A stretch of DNA of 64,000 bases from Streptacidiphilus anmyonensis (lineage in GTDB: Bacteria > Actinomycetota > Actinomycetes > Streptomycetales > Streptomycetaceae). This document shows positions 1-9,215 of this stretch, one piece after another. Under the pieces are notes generated by a model. That model was not told the DNA's origin, did not search any database, and saw only the letters and a list, made by a program, of their open reading frames with translations. The translations under genes were made by a program, and so were the position numbers. How positions within the stretch are numbered: position 1 is the stretch's first letter; each line of letters starts with the position of its first letter. The stretch spans positions 9,049 to 73,048 of the forward strand of contig NZ_BBPQ01000027.1 of assembly GCF_000787855.1 (NCBI RefSeq). The letters run 5' to 3'.

Positions 1-97
1 GGTCAGCCCTTCGAACGCGGCCCGAGCGATGACAGCCTGGAAGCGTCAGAGTCCGCGAGGCCTGGCAGCCCCGCCGACATCCGAGCAGGAGGCACTG

Positions 98-970
98 ATG
101 AACAGTTCGCCGACCGAGGCCGTCGTGGTGGGCCTCGACACCTCCGAGAACTCCCGTGTCGCCCTGGAGTGGGCGGCCGACGAGGCCCGGCTGCGCGGCG
201 CGGTGCTGCGGATCGGCCATGCCTGGAGCATGCAGGCCTACCGTCTGCCGGAGGCCTACAAGCACGACATGGCCGAGGACGCCCGCAAGGCTGCCTGGGC
301 CTTCCTCGAGAGCGCCGCCGATGACATGCGCAAGCGCCACCCCGGCCTGCGGGTGGAGCTCGAACTGATCGACGAGGCGGCGGTTGAGGGCCTGCTGCGG
401 ATGGCGTCGGCGGACGCGAGTCTCCTGGTCACGGGCCGCCGCGGACTGAACCCCTTCCTGACCTTCCTGCTCGGATCGATCAGTTCGGGCGTCGCCGCGC
501 ACACGCCCGTGCCGGCCGTTCTGGTCCCGATCGAAGGCGCTCCCGACGAACGAGGTCCCGTCGTCGTCGGTGTCGCCCCGGGCGAGCCTGAGCCCGTCGA
601 GTTCGCCTTCGCGGAGGCCGAGCGGCGCGGCGTCCCGCTGCGGGTGGTCCGCTCGTGGATGTATCCGCAGGCCTTCCCCGGGCACCTGGCGGTACCGCCG
701 AAAGAGGAGGCCGGGCGGGACGCCCAGGAGACCGCCGAACTGGAGAAGTTGCTGCTCGCTGCACGGACCGCGCACCCGGGCGTCCAGGTGACCCTCCAGG
801 TAGGCGCGGGACTGGCCGAGGAGGCCATCGTCAAGGCGTCTGCGGACGCCTGTCTCGTGGTCGTCGGCGCGCACCGAAGGCACACCCAGCACTTCAGCCT
901 TCCGATCGGCCGGGTGCCGCACCGCGTCCTGCACCTCGCCCATGCACCCGTCGTCGTGGTCCCCCACTGA
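98..970 (+). CDS. Tandem universal stress protein (two UspA domains)
   Basis: About 290 residues containing two UspA-type domains in tandem. The first begins VVVGLDTSENSRVALEWA and ends in the nucleotide-binding-like stretch TGRRGLNPFLTFLLGSIS followed by PVPAVLVP; the second begins GPVVVGVAPGEPEPVEFAF and ends VVVGAHRRHTQHFSLPIGRV with APVVVVP. Such proteins are cytoplasmic ATP-binding stress proteins and in actinobacteria are often DevR/DosR targets. The ATG at 98 is preferred over an upstream ATG at 29 because GCAGGAGG lies 6-12 nt before it and the upstream segment has no Usp similarity. Neighbours (CBS/BON protein, DevR-like regulator) fit a dormancy/hypoxia island. Confidence 0.9.
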   Translation: MNSSPTEAVVVGLDTSENSRVALEWAADEARLRGAVLRIGHAWSMQAYRLPEAYKHDMAEDARKAAWAFLESAADDMRKRHPGLRVELELIDEAAVEGLLRMASADASLLVTGRRGLNPFLTFLLGSISSGVAAHTPVPAVLVPIEGAPDERGPVVVGVAPGEPEPVEFAFAEAERRGVPLRVVRSWMYPQAFPGHLAVPPKEEAGRDAQETAELEKLLLAARTAHPGVQVTLQVGAGLAEEAIVKASADACLVVVGAHRRHTQHFSLPIGRVPHRVLHLAHAPVVVVPH

Positions 971-1004
971 CGGGACACGGATGGCCTTCAGATTCGGGTC
1001 AGCC

Positions 1005-1622
1005 TCAGGCCAAAGGCACCGGGTCCACCGCCACGTCGACGACGCCCGGGACGCCCTGCACCAGGCGGGTCAGCACGGAGGTACCCGGCACCTCGGGAAT
1101 ACGGCCGGAGAGGTGGACCCGCCCCTCGGCCACGGCGACGTCGATTCCGGCCGCGGTCTGCGGGTCGAGTGCGGCGAGCAGCTCGAAGCGGACGTGCCGG
1201 GCCACGTCGTCGTCGCCGCGCAGGAAGATCTTCAGCACGTCGGCGCGACTGACGATCCCGCGCAGGTGCCCGTCGGCGTCGACCACGGGTAGGCGCTTGA
1301 CCTCGCGCAGCAGCATCGCCCTCGCCGCGCCGGCGAGGGCCGCCTCGGGGTGGACGGTCACCGCCGGACTGCTCATCAACCGGCCCGCTGTCAGGGCCGT
1401 GGTGTCTCCGGGGCCGTCCGGCAGTTCGGCGGCGAGCACGTCCGCCTCCGACACCACACCGATCACCCGGCCGTCACCCGCCAGAACCGGCAGGGCGCTG
1501 ACGCGCCGGGCGTGCAGGGTCTCCACGACCTCGTCGACCGAGGCGTCGCGGCCCACGGCCGCGACCGCGTGGGTCATCACGTCGGCGACAGTGTCGCCGC
1601 TCCAGGGGGTCTGCCCGGCCAT
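1005..1622 (-). CDS. CBS-pair plus BON domain protein
   Basis: 205 residues. Two CBS motifs are visible: VADVMTHAVAAVGRDASVDEVVETLHARRVSALPV at the N-terminus and LMSSPAVTVHPEAALAGAARAMLLREVKRLPVVD in the middle, followed by a C-terminal BON-like domain (HVRFELLAALDP...VAVAEGRVHLSGRIPEVPG). CBS pairs sense adenylates and BON domains bind membranes or ligands; the combination is common in Streptomyces stress islands. It is convergent with the upstream usp gene (35-nt gap) and divergent from the DevR-like regulator. A second protein of the same architecture lies at 3224-3952. The ligand is not deducible. Confidence 0.88.
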   Translation of the reverse strand: MAGQTPWSGDTVADVMTHAVAAVGRDASVDEVVETLHARRVSALPVLAGDGRVIGVVSEADVLAAELPDGPGDTTALTAGRLMSSPAVTVHPEAALAGAARAMLLREVKRLPVVDADGHLRGIVSRADVLKIFLRGDDDVARHVRFELLAALDPQTAAGIDVAVAEGRVHLSGRIPEVPGTSVLTRLVQGVPGVVDVAVDPVPLA

Positions 1623-1783
1623 GACGACTACCTCCGGCCTCTTGCGCCAAGGTTCGTTCCCGCTGCCAGCTTCCTGGACCGCACGGCACCACTGTCACCC
1701 TCGATACACCTGCGGGCGTGAGCCAGGCGGGGCAGGGTCACCGGCCGGTCGGCCCTGCCTGGCTGCGCAGATCACGCGAGCGT

Positions 1784-1799
1784 GGGACCGTTCGGCCCT
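1784..1799. promoter_or_regulatory. Candidate DevR/DosR-type operator
   Basis: GGGACCGTTCGGCCCT is a near-perfect 16-bp palindrome 81-97 nt upstream of the DevR-like gene start. It resembles the GGGAC...GGCCCT/GTCCC half-sites of mycobacterial DosR boxes, with one base more between the half-sites than the form I remember. A related CGGCCGGTCGGCCCT lies about 38 nt further upstream. Autoregulation is an inference from position only. Confidence 0.3.
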
Positions 1800-1880
1800 A
1801 TCGGCAGTCCCGGCGCCGCGGGACAAGCCTGTCGATCTGCGTGCGCGGCCGCGCACTGCCTCAGGAACAGGGGAAGCGGG

Positions 1881-2624
1881 ATGACTGGCGAGATGTCCGG
1901 CGAGCCGGCAGCTCGGACGATGCGGATCTTCCTGCTGGACGACCACGAGATGGTCCGCCGGGGGGTGCAGGACCTGCTCGATGCCGAGCCGGGTCTGGAG
2001 GTCGTCGGAGAGGCCGCGACCTGCGCGCAGGCCCTGGCCCGGATCCCGGCGCTGCGCCCCGACGTCGCGGTGCTCGACGTGCGCCTGCCCGACGGCGACG
2101 GCATCACCGTCTGCCGCGAACTGCGCTCCCAACTGCCCGAACTCGCCTGCCTGATGCTGACCTCCTTCGACGACGAGGACGCCCTGCTCGACGCCATCAT
2201 GGCCGGGGCCTCCGGCTACGTCCTCAAGCAGATCAGCGGCACCGACCTCATCTCCGCCGTCCGCACCGTCGGGCGCGGCCAGTCCATGCTCGACCCCGGC
2301 GCGACGACCCGGCTCATGGCCCGCCTTCGCGGCCACTCGACGTCGCAGACGTCACAGCAGCCGGACGCGTTGGCCGAGCTGACGGACCGGGAACGCGACA
2401 TCCTCGCCCTCATCGGCGAGGGACTGACCAACCGGGAGATCGGCCAACGCCTCTACCTCGCCGAGAAGACGGTCAAGAACCACATCTCCCGCATGCTCGC
2501 CAAGCTCGGCGTCGAGCGCCGTGTCCAGGCTGCCGTCATCGCATCGCAAGCCGCCGAGCACACGCACGCGACACAACACTCCAGGAACGGCGAAGGCGGC
2601 TCCGGACGGTTCGGCAGGCCCTGA
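1881..2624 (+). CDS. DevR/DosR-like NarL-family response regulator
   Basis: 247 residues from ATG 1881 (AGGGGAAG 5-12 nt upstream). The receiver domain starts [20 protein letters not shown]; the phospho-acceptor lies in [14 protein letters not shown], with conserved LTSFDDEDA and the switch Lys in YVLKQI. The C-terminal LuxR/GerE helix-turn-helix is [48 protein letters not shown], cut here only by prose. The motif order and wording closely follow DevR/DosR, the hypoxia and NO-responsive dormancy regulator. No DevS-type sensor kinase is present nearby, so the kinase must be elsewhere. Surrounding Usp, CBS, flavodoxin and Rv1733c-like genes are the classes DevR typically controls. Confidence 0.9.
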   Translation: MTGEMSGEPAARTMRIFLLDDHEMVRRGVQDLLDAEPGLEVVGEAATCAQALARIPALRPDVAVLDVRLPDGDGITVCRELRSQLPELACLMLTSFDDEDALLDAIMAGASGYVLKQISGTDLISAVRTVGRGQSMLDPGATTRLMARLRGHSTSQTSQQPDALAELTDRERDILALIGEGLTNREIGQRLYLAEKTVKNHISRMLAKLGVERRVQAAVIASQAAEHTHATQHSRNGEGGSGRFGRP

Positions 2625-2637
2625 ACGCGGGGGCGCT

Positions 2638-3186
2638 TCACGCAGCCGGGTGGCGTCTCGGGAGCATGGACAGCTCTCCGGCTATCTGGTCGGCGTAGGC
2701 GTCGATCCGCGCGCGATCGCGGAAGTCGCCGCCGTGGCCGCCCTCGACCATGGCGTGGGCGAGCCATCCGCGTGAGTCCGGTGCCAGCCGCCCGCCGAAG
2801 GTCACGTGATCCCGGGCAAGAAGCCGGCGCGAGGCACGGTCGGCGCTGTGGGTGATCAGAATCTCCTCCGTGCTCGCCGAGTCGTCCAGCGGGCCGCTGC
2901 TGAACGTCCAGACCGGACGGTCGGCGAGGTCGTGGCGGTGTCGGCGGGCGAAGCGCGAGGCGGAGCGGAGCCAGCGGCCCTCGTAGAGCGCGGAGCCGAC
3001 GACGACGGCGTCGTAGCCGGTCGGGTCGAGGTCGTCGGACACCTCGGCGACACTGACCTCGAAGGGCTCGGGCTGGTGGCGCAACCGCTCGGCAAGCCAC
3101 TCGGCGATCTCCGCGGTCGCGCCGCCGCGACTCGCGTAGCCGACGAGGATGCGCCGTTCGGGGTGCGGGATGTCGGGGGCGCTCAT
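2638..3186 (-). CDS. Flavodoxin-domain protein (HemG/MioC-like)
   Basis: 182 residues from ATG 3186 with GGAAGGGAG upstream. The FMN phosphate-binding loop is YASRGGATAEIAEWLAERL near residue 18, and a second flavodoxin element DAVVVGSALYEGRWL follows. The wording resembles the flavodoxin family that includes menaquinone-dependent protoporphyrinogen IX dehydrogenase HemG, though in Streptomyces such proteins usually sit in stress islands and the substrate is unproven. It is the last gene of a leftward operon (Rv1733c-like, MBL, CBS/BON, flavodoxin), 37 nt after the preceding CBS/BON gene, and converges on the DevR-like gene with a 13-nt gap. Confidence 0.8.
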   Translation of the reverse strand: MSAPDIPHPERRILVGYASRGGATAEIAEWLAERLRHQPEPFEVSVAEVSDDLDPTGYDAVVVGSALYEGRWLRSASRFARRHRHDLADRPVWTFSSGPLDDSASTEEILITHSADRASRRLLARDHVTFGGRLAPDSRGWLAHAMVEGGHGGDFRDRARIDAYADQIAGELSMLPRRHPAA

Positions 3187-3223
3187 GTGCGGGTTCTCCC
3201 TTCCAGGCTTGGGTGTTCGAGCT

Positions 3224-3952
3224 TCAGCAGGGGCGCGGCGAGTCGTCGATCTCCCAGCGCACGGTCTCTGCCAGGTCGACGAGACCCTCGACGGCGCGGA
3301 CGTCCGCAAGCAGGCGCTCGGCCTGGCTGCGCAAAGACGTCCGGGCGTCGAGTTGGACGCGTCCCCGCTCGCAGGCGACATGGAGGGTCGCTGCCCTGAC
3401 ACCGCACTGGGGACGCAGCGCCACCGTGCGGACTTCGTCAGCGATCTCGGCGTCGGGGCGGTGCAGGGCCTCCAGCAGGTTGCTCAGCGTCACCAGGCCG
3501 ACGATGCGGTGCTGCTCGTCCACGACCGGCAGCTGGTGGATGCGGTGGCGCAGCGCGAGCAGCGCCGCCTGGGCGGCCGTGTCGCAGGGTCGCACGGTGC
3601 AGACCGGATTGGTCATGAGCTCAGCCACGGTGACGGCCGCCGCCCGGCGGCGGATGTCACGGGTGAGATGGGTATCGAAGATCGAGGCTTCGGGCAGCAC
3701 CGTGGCGGCGAGCTTGGCGAGAAGGTCCGGGGCGCAGACCATGACCATGGGCCTGCCCTGGCGGTCGACCACCGGCAGGTCGTCGTGGCCGGTCTCGCGG
3801 AGAGCGGCGAGCGCCGCCGCGAAGTCGGCATCCGGCTCGACCGCGATCACCTGGCTGGTCATCACGTCCTGGACGAGGCGGTGTCGCGGCAGCGAGCAGG
3901 GGTGGCTCGGCCGGGCCTGATCATCCGCACCCCGACGCACGGTGTCGGTCAT
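3224..3952 (-). CDS. CBS-pair plus BON-like protein
   Basis: 242 residues from ATG 3952, with GGAAGGAG about 10 nt upstream. Two CBS motifs ([25 protein letters not shown] and [26 protein letters not shown]) are followed by a BON-like tail ([22 protein letters not shown]). Its ATG overlaps the TGA of the upstream MBL gene as ATGA (3949-3952), indicating translational coupling. It shares its architecture with the protein at 1005-1622, but the sequences have diverged enough that the copies are not recent. Role in adenylate sensing is inferred from the family. Confidence 0.85.
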   Translation of the reverse strand: MTDTVRRGADDQARPSHPCSLPRHRLVQDVMTSQVIAVEPDADFAAALAALRETGHDDLPVVDRQGRPMVMVCAPDLLAKLAATVLPEASIFDTHLTRDIRRRAAAVTVAELMTNPVCTVRPCDTAAQAALLALRHRIHQLPVVDEQHRIVGLVTLSNLLEALHRPDAEIADEVRTVALRPQCGVRAATLHVACERGRVQLDARTSLRSQAERLLADVRAVEGLVDLAETVRWEIDDSPRPC

Positions 3953-5460
3953 CTCCGCTGCGCTCCTTCCATATTCTGTCGACTCACGGTGCGGCGGCAG
4001 GCCCTGCGCACCAGAACCCGCTCGCCGGAGCGCGGCACGACGGCGTTCCATCCGAGTTCGTGGTCGATCCGGTCCCGCAGCCGCGCGGATCCCTCGGGCT
4101 CGCCATGGACGAGGTACACCGTGTCGGGGGGTTCCGGGGCGCCCCGCAACCAGGCCAGGATCTCGTCGGTGTCCGCGTGGGCGGAGAATCCGGGGACGTT
4201 GACCACCTCACTGCGGACCGGGACGTAGGTGCCGAACATCTTCAGCGACTGGGTGCCCCCGATCAGTTCGCGGGCACGGGTGCCCTGCGCGGCGAAGCCG
4301 ACGATCAGCACGGTGTTGCGCGGGTCCGGAAGCAGCCGACGCAGGTGGTGCACGACGCGTCCGCCCGTGGCCATGCCGGACGCGGAGACGATGACGCAGG
4401 GGACCCGGCTGTGCTGGATGGCGGCGGACTCCTCGGGGCTGCGCGCGGCGGTGAACGGCTCGGCGTCGAGAGCGGCCTCGCCGTCGGCGGTGAGTTCGGG
4501 CCGCAGCTGTGGCGAGTGCCGGTCGAAGGCGTCCTGGTAGATCCGCAGTCCGCGCAGGGCCATGGGGCTGTCCACGAAAACCGGTACGCCACTGGTCAGC
4601 ACACCACTGCGGCGCAGCCGCGCCAGCTCGTACAGAACGACCTCGGTGCGGTCGACCGCGAAGGAGGGGATCAGCACGTTGCCGCCGCGTGCGAGGGTCC
4701 GGGTGACGGCTCCGGCGAAGATCTCACGCGACCGGGCGTCCTCGTGCTGCCGGTTGCCGTAGGTCGACTCCACCAGCAGGGCGTCGGCGCCGGAGAACGG
4801 CTCCGGAGGTAGCAGCAATGGGTGGACCGGGCGGCCGAGGTCGCCACTGAAGGCGACGGTGCCGCCGTCCTCCAGGGTCAGATGTGCCCAACTGGAGCCT
4901 AGGATGTGTCCTGCGTGGTGCAGACGCAGGACAGTGCCGGTCGTGACCTCGGTGTCCGCTCCGATCTCCACCGGGCGCAGGCGGGTGAGCACCTCCTCGG
5001 CGTCCTTCTCCGTGTAGAGGGGCTGGGCGGGGTGGTGCTTGGACCAGCCCCCGCGGTTGGCGTGGAGCGCCTCCTCCTCCATCAGATGGGCGCTGTCGCG
5101 CAGGATCAGCTCGGTGAGGCGTGCGGTGTCGGGAGTGCAGAACACCGGTCCCGAGAACCCCTCTCGCAGCAGGCGCGGCAGGTAGCCGGTGTGGTCCAGG
5201 TGGGCGTGTGTGATCACTACGGCCTGGACGTGGTGCGGATCGAGCGGCAACGGTCGCCAGTTGCGACGCCGCAGCTCCTTCTGGCCCTGGAAGAGACCGC
5301 AGTCGACGAGAACCCTGACGTGGTCGGTCTCGACCATGAACTTGCTGCCGGTGACGGTCCCGACCCCGCCGAGGAAAGTCAGCAGACCGGGTCGGGGGTT
5401 CGGTGACCGCTGCACGTCGCCGATGGACGCGGTGGAATTCGGGGAAAGGTCACTGCTCAA
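3949..5460 (-). CDS. MBL-fold beta-CASP hydrolase (RNA-processing exonuclease family)
   Basis: About 500 residues. It begins [19 protein letters not shown] and carries the metallo-beta-lactamase signature [19 protein letters not shown], downstream HAGHILGSS and FSGDLGR, and beta-CASP motifs [36 protein letters not shown] and VPGFSAHAD. These match the bacterial CPSF73-like/YSH1 family, zinc-dependent nucleases acting on RNA. The start is uncertain: TTG 5460 has AGGTGG with 5-nt spacing, while GTG 5469 and GTG 5415 are alternatives. The open frame continues upstream to 5889, but that part has no family similarity. It is translationally coupled to the CBS/BON gene. Confidence 0.85.
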   Translation of the reverse strand: MSSDLSPNSTASIGDVQRSPNPRPGLLTFLGGVGTVTGSKFMVETDHVRVLVDCGLFQGQKELRRRNWRPLPLDPHHVQAVVITHAHLDHTGYLPRLLREGFSGPVFCTPDTARLTELILRDSAHLMEEEALHANRGGWSKHHPAQPLYTEKDAEEVLTRLRPVEIGADTEVTTGTVLRLHHAGHILGSSWAHLTLEDGGTVAFSGDLGRPVHPLLLPPEPFSGADALLVESTYGNRQHEDARSREIFAGAVTRTLARGGNVLIPSFAVDRTEVVLYELARLRRSGVLTSGVPVFVDSPMALRGLRIYQDAFDRHSPQLRPELTADGEAALDAEPFTAARSPEESAAIQHSRVPCVIVSASGMATGGRVVHHLRRLLPDPRNTVLIVGFAAQGTRARELIGGTQSLKMFGTYVPVRSEVVNVPGFSAHADTDEILAWLRGAPEPPDTVYLVHGEPEGSARLRDRIDHELGWNAVVPRSGERVLVRRACRRTVSRQNMEGAQRR

Positions 5461-5594
5461 GGAGACCACCTGCTTCCCGGGCCTTGCGGGCCACGTCAAG
5501 AACTCGTCCCTGCCCTGCTCCGCTGCTCGCCCGGCCGGCGTGGACCGGGCCGGCCCCTCCCCCGGGGCTGACCGGCCCTCGGTCAGGGCGTCGC

Positions 5595-6197
5595 TCAGCC
5601 GCGGGACCAGCGGGGCTCGTACTCCAGCCACTCCTTCGCCCATACCTCCTGATCGCGGCGGTTCAGTCGCGAGCGCGCGACCGCTCCGGTAACCAGCAGC
5701 ACCGCCTCCACCCCGACCATCACGAGCAGAGCCGAGAGGACGGCGGTTCCGACGAGGTTCGCCGTCGTGGCGGGCCCGGTGGACACGTTGCCCGTCGGGT
5801 CGAGCCAGATCCGCACCCGGTCCCCGACTCGCTCGGCGGGCGGCACTTCGACGCTGTCCTGGTGCGTCGAACCGTTCGCGGCAGTCCAACTCACGGGAGC
5901 CATATCAGCGCCCACACCGGCCGGGTACGGCTGGCCGATGACGCGGGCCTGCACGGGGCGCAGACCTCGCGCCACCTGCTGGGCGTGCGTGCGTCCCTGC
6001 TGGTAGAGCGACACTCCCAGCAGTGCGCACAGGACTGTGGCCGTGACCAGAGCAAGGACCTGGATCTCGAGCAGCGCGGAGCGCCACCGGTCGCTGGGCC
6101 GCCGCAGCACGCTGTGGTGGCGGGCACGTGCCATGGCCAGACGGGAACGTCTCGGGGCTCCGGCGGAGGAACGAGGATCGGCTGCAGGCGAGGCCAT
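5595..6197 (-). CDS. Rv1733c-like two-TM membrane protein
   Basis: 200 residues from ATG 6197 with GAAGGAGG upstream. Hydrophobic helices are [25 protein letters not shown] and [29 protein letters not shown], flanking an extracellular loop of about 90 residues containing [15 protein letters not shown]. The C-terminal [20 protein letters not shown] matches the ending of the Rv1733c family, a DosR-regulated membrane antigen in Mycobacterium tuberculosis with many Streptomyces relatives. Its biochemical role is unknown. It heads the leftward operon with the MBL, CBS/BON and flavodoxin genes. Confidence 0.82.
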   Translation of the reverse strand: MASPAADPRSSAGAPRRSRLAMARARHHSVLRRPSDRWRSALLEIQVLALVTATVLCALLGVSLYQQGRTHAQQVARGLRPVQARVIGQPYPAGVGADMAPVSWTAANGSTHQDSVEVPPAERVGDRVRIWLDPTGNVSTGPATTANLVGTAVLSALLVMVGVEAVLLVTGAVARSRLNRRDQEVWAKEWLEYEPRWSRG

Positions 6198-6287
6198 CGG
6201 GCTGCCCTCCTTCGGTGCATGCGATGTCCTACGCGCGGCTGATTTCACCGCTATCACCAAGGCTCACTGCTCGGGCCCGACCCGGGC

Positions 6288-6303
6288 AGGACCAGCCGTC
6301 CCC
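6288..6303. promoter_or_regulatory. Weak DevR-box-like inverted repeat
   Basis: GGAC-N5-GTCC at 6289-6301, about 92-104 nt upstream of the Rv1733c-like start. The half-sites resemble DosR boxes but the spacing differs from the candidate at 1784-1799, so this is only a candidate. Confidence 0.18.
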
Positions 6304-6429
6304 TCCGGGTCGGCCGAACGGCCCCATCACACGCTCAGGGCCTGCTTCAACACCATCGCCACCTTCAACATCGTGATCCCGATCGGCGCATGGAGGTCTT
6401 CAGGGCCATACGCTCGAGCCTGTGCCTGC

Positions 6430-6606
6430 CGATCCGCCCTCGCGCTCATCATCGGCACCGTCGAACTCCTCGGTCTGCTCGCCCAGCAACTCGACTGGCA
6501 GGGCCCTACTGGGACTGGGTCCAGAGCATCGACATACTCGGCTTCGTCATCGCCACCTGGATCACCGCCCTCCTGGTCTGGAGGTTCGACCGCATCGAAG
6601 AGAGGG
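6430..6606 (+). pseudogene. Remnant of NiCoT nickel/cobalt permease (C-terminus)
   Basis: Two adjacent frames together read like the C-terminal end of a HoxN/NixA-type transporter. One frame gives SALALIIGTVELLGLLAQQ then LDWQGP; the +2 frame continues WDWVQSIDILGFVIATWIT then ALLVWRFDRIEER, which is the typical last transmembrane helix and tail. The shift lies near 6505-6510, and the upstream part of the gene is not recognisable. The gene is clearly dead. Whether a nickel importer once belonged to the stress island is speculation. Confidence 0.6.
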
Positions 6607-6865
6607 GAACTCCAGCCCAAAATCCTCGGCAATGGAAGGCGAGCGACTGCCCGCCGCATCTAGGGGAAGTACCACGGGCTCAGCGACGGCACGAGGCTGA
6701 AGGCACCGGTCCGGGGTGCCCCGTGGGAGGCCCTCACCGATGGCACGAATGGCGCGTTCATGACCATCTACGCCAGAGCGCAGCTGCGCGGATTCCCATC
6801 ACGTGGGAGGTGCCGTGCCGCCGCGAGGGTCAGCCGCTGATGCTGCGGACATCCCGAGAGGTGTT

Positions 6866-6913
6866 GGTCGGGATGTCGCCTGGCCACAAGCTGGGCCAGG
6901 CGACATCCCGACC
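6866..6913. repeat. Perfect 20-bp inverted repeat
   Basis: GGTCGGGATGTCGCCTGGCC (6866-6885) is followed after 8 nt (6886-6893) by its exact reverse complement (6894-6913). No U-rich tract follows. It lies about 100 bp beyond the point where the truncated serine recombinase loses family similarity, so it may be a recombination or transposon-end structure rather than a terminator. Confidence 0.85.
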
Positions 6914-7016
6914 GCTGCCGCCGTGAAACCAGGATGACGGAGCGGGGCTCGGCACCGAGCCTGCCACCACTCCACACGCAAATACGCCAGCCTCGCGAGT
7001 CGCTGATCAGCACGGC

Positions 7017-7620
7017 GACGAGCATCCCGGATGATCTCGGCGGCCACGGGGTCGATCTCGACGCGGTCCACCTTCCCGCCCGTGTAGAGCCGCACGTAGC
7101 GGTAGCCGTAGGACGTCTTGCCCCGCGGGCGACCATCGGCGCGGGACTTCAGCGCAGCGTCCCGGTTGCGCTTCTGGATGGCGCGCAGCTCCATCTGGGC
7201 GCCGAACGCCTCCATCGAGAAGCGCATCTCGTCGGTCGGGTCGTCCAGATCCCACGGACCGTCATGACCGTGGCTGACCATCAGCCGGCCGCTGTCCTTG
7301 ATCATGTACCCGGTGTTCAGGACGTCACGCTGGTTCCGGCCGATCCGGTCTACGGCAGCCCCCGCGATCCCCGCGTACGGCCCGAGCTCGCCGCGCAGCC
7401 ACGGCCCCAGCGCCGGGCGGGTCAGCGGGTCGGTCGCCCCGGATACCTCCCAGTCGTCCGCCCACGCGATGATGTGCCCGCCGATCGCCGCCACCGCGGC
7501 GACGACCTGATCGAGCTGCCGCTCGGGCGACGAGGTGGCGTCCGTCTTGCGGGACAGCCGCCGCACGCCCACCAGGCACTTCCCGCATCCGTCATACTCC
7601 GTGGTGATCACCGGCGTCAT
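7017..7620 (-). pseudogene. Truncated large serine recombinase (catalytic domain only)
   Basis: From ATG 7620 (AAGGA upstream) the product reads as a serine-recombinase catalytic domain: VGVRRLSRKTDATSSPERQ contains the nucleophilic Ser, with AVDRIGRNQRDVLNTGYMI and FGAQMELRAIQKRNRDAA as the later core and the start of the recombinase DNA-binding region (RGKTSYGYRYVRLYTGG, IDPVAAEIIRDA). Similarity stops near residue 200, whereas integrases of this type are about 450-600 residues; the open frame then continues to 6799 without family character. Probably an inactive remnant of an excised or decayed integrative element. Confidence 0.8.
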
Positions 7621-7736
7621 TGTGTCCTTCAAAGCCGTCCACGCCTCCCCGCACACGTGTGCGTATAAGGGAAGCTCCTCGGTGTCGGAGCCAAGTAGAG
7701 ATGTAAGCAGTCACTCGTTCGTCGCAAGGAGCGTCC

Positions 7737-8302
7737 GTGCCCACGGAGCACCCGCCAGCCCCACCCGTGCGAGACCCGTCCGGGTTCGCCGAGTTCTACC
7801 GGCAGAACTTCGACGCGGTCCTCGGCTTCATCACCCGCCGCACAGACAGCGTCCACCTGACCGCGGACATCTTCCTGACCGCGCTGGAACAGGCCGACAA
7901 CTACGACCCGCGGCGCGGCGCGCCCGCCGCCTGGCTGTACGGCATCGCCCGCAACACCCTGGCCTCGCACTTCCGCGGCAGCGCCCGGGAACGGCAAGCG
8001 TCTCCCGGATCGCCGGCCACCGCATGCTCGACGGCCAGGACGTCGCCGCGATCGAGGCACGCATCGACGCGGACCGCGCCGCCCGGCAGTTGGCCGGGCA
8101 CCACGCCGCCCTGTCCGAGCCGCTGCGCGCCGTCCTTGACCTGGTGGCCGTCGACGGACTGACCACCCGAGAGGCAGCCCGCGCCCTCGGTATCAGCACC
8201 GCCACCGCCCGAATGCGCCTGCACCGGGCCCGCAAGGCCCTCAAGAGCGCCACCCCGCCCGCCGACCCGACCCGCAACGCCGTCCTGGAGGCCGCCTCGT
8301 GA
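7737..8302 (+). pseudogene. ECF-type sigma factor, frameshifted
   Basis: GTG 7737 has AAGGAG upstream. The first frame gives the sigma region-2 segment FAEFYRQNFDAVLGFITRR and AAWLYGIARNTLASHFRGSARE. A second frame then continues with SRIAGHRMLDGQDVAAIEARIDADRAAR and the region-4 helix-turn-helix LTTREAARALGISTATARMRLHRARKAL to the stop at 8302. A single-base shift between about 7983 and 8003 separates the halves. The stop overlaps the ATG of the next gene by 4 nt, as in an intact sigma/partner operon. It is either a recent pseudogene or a sequencing error. Confidence 0.75.
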
Positions 8303-8951
8303 ACACCCCGACGGACACCCCCGTGAACTTCCGGCAGCGGCTCGGCGACGAACTCGCCGCCCGCGCCGCCACCCTGCCCAGCCTCACCCCGGCCCCGGCC
8401 CGGCCGCGTTACACCCGCCGCATCGCGGCCACCTCGCTCGGGCTGGCCGCCGCCGTCACCGCCGTCGTCCTGGGCACGCACGCCGACAGCCGGCCGACCG
8501 CACCCCAGGCGCTGCCGGCCACATCCCCGACCGCGGGCAGCCCCGCGCCCGCCTTCGGCGACGCCGGCTACGCGGTGACGGTCCGCCCCGACCACGTCGT
8601 CACCCTCAGGATCATCGGCACGAGGCTGACCGGCCTGCAGGCGGCCCTGCGGCGAGCGCCCTGCGGCGAGCGGGCCTGCCCGCCCTCGTGCTGACCCCCG
8701 CGGCCACCTGCCCCACCAAGGTCACCCCGGTCGACGGCAGCCACCTCGGCGCCGTGATGTCCCTGGACCCCAAGGACGGCCGCGTCGCGCTGCTCGACCC
8801 CGCAGCGATCCCGCACTGCGACATCCTCCTCGTCGTCGACGAGGCCCCACCGGGCGCGCGCCACAAGTCCGTCGGCAGCCTGGCCGTCATGCTCACCAAG
8901 CACACCCCGAACTGCTTCCCCACCTCACAGGTCGACATCGGCGAAGGCTGA
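8299..8951 (+). pseudogene. Membrane-anchored partner of the ECF sigma factor, frameshifted by a 14-bp duplication
   Basis: ATG 8299 overlaps the sigma gene stop. The first frame gives a cytoplasmic N-terminus, one membrane segment (IAATSLGLAAAVTAVVLGTHA) and an extracytoplasmic domain up to TGLQAALRRA. An exact tandem duplication at 8644-8671 then shifts the frame. Removing one copy restores a continuous reading ALRRAGLPALVLTPAATC through LLVVDEAPPGARHKSVGSL to the stop at 8951. By position it could be an anti-sigma factor or a sigma-associated secreted-type protein; no zinc-finger anti-sigma motif (HxxxCxxC) is visible. Confidence 0.6.
8644..8671 (+). repeat. Exact 14-bp tandem duplication disrupting a gene
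   Basis: GCCCTGCGGCGAGC occurs twice head to tail (8644-8657 and 8658-8671). Because 14 is not a multiple of three it breaks the frame; deleting one copy restores the downstream reading frame. Confidence 0.9.
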
Positions 8952-9215
8952 CCCCACGGTCCGGCGGGCGGCGCCCACCACCCGCCGGACGCCGCACCTC
9001 CGCGCCTCCGCCCGGCTCTGGGCCGACGCTCGCCGGTTCCGCACTCGCGTGATGCGCTCGGGGGGCTCGTGCGGGACGCCCACCCCGGCCTCGCGGCTGG
9101 GTTCGTTGCGCGACGCCGCCAGCGCCCTGTCGCGGTGGGCGCCCGGTGCGGGGCGCGAGGGCCTGAACGGGTGCCAGCGCCGCAGCCCCGCCGCGGCCTC
9201 CGCCGGTGGCGTGTC
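8952..9215. other. Intergenic, no recognisable gene
   Basis: GC-rich spacer between the disrupted sigma-partner gene and the convergent phosphatase gene. I see no convincing gene, RNA or terminator with a U-tract. Confidence 0.5.

Noticed and set aside
655..1884. 409-codon plus-strand open frame over the CBS/BON gene
   Set aside because: Arg/Pro/Ser-rich shadow; the minus strand gives clear CBS and BON motifs.
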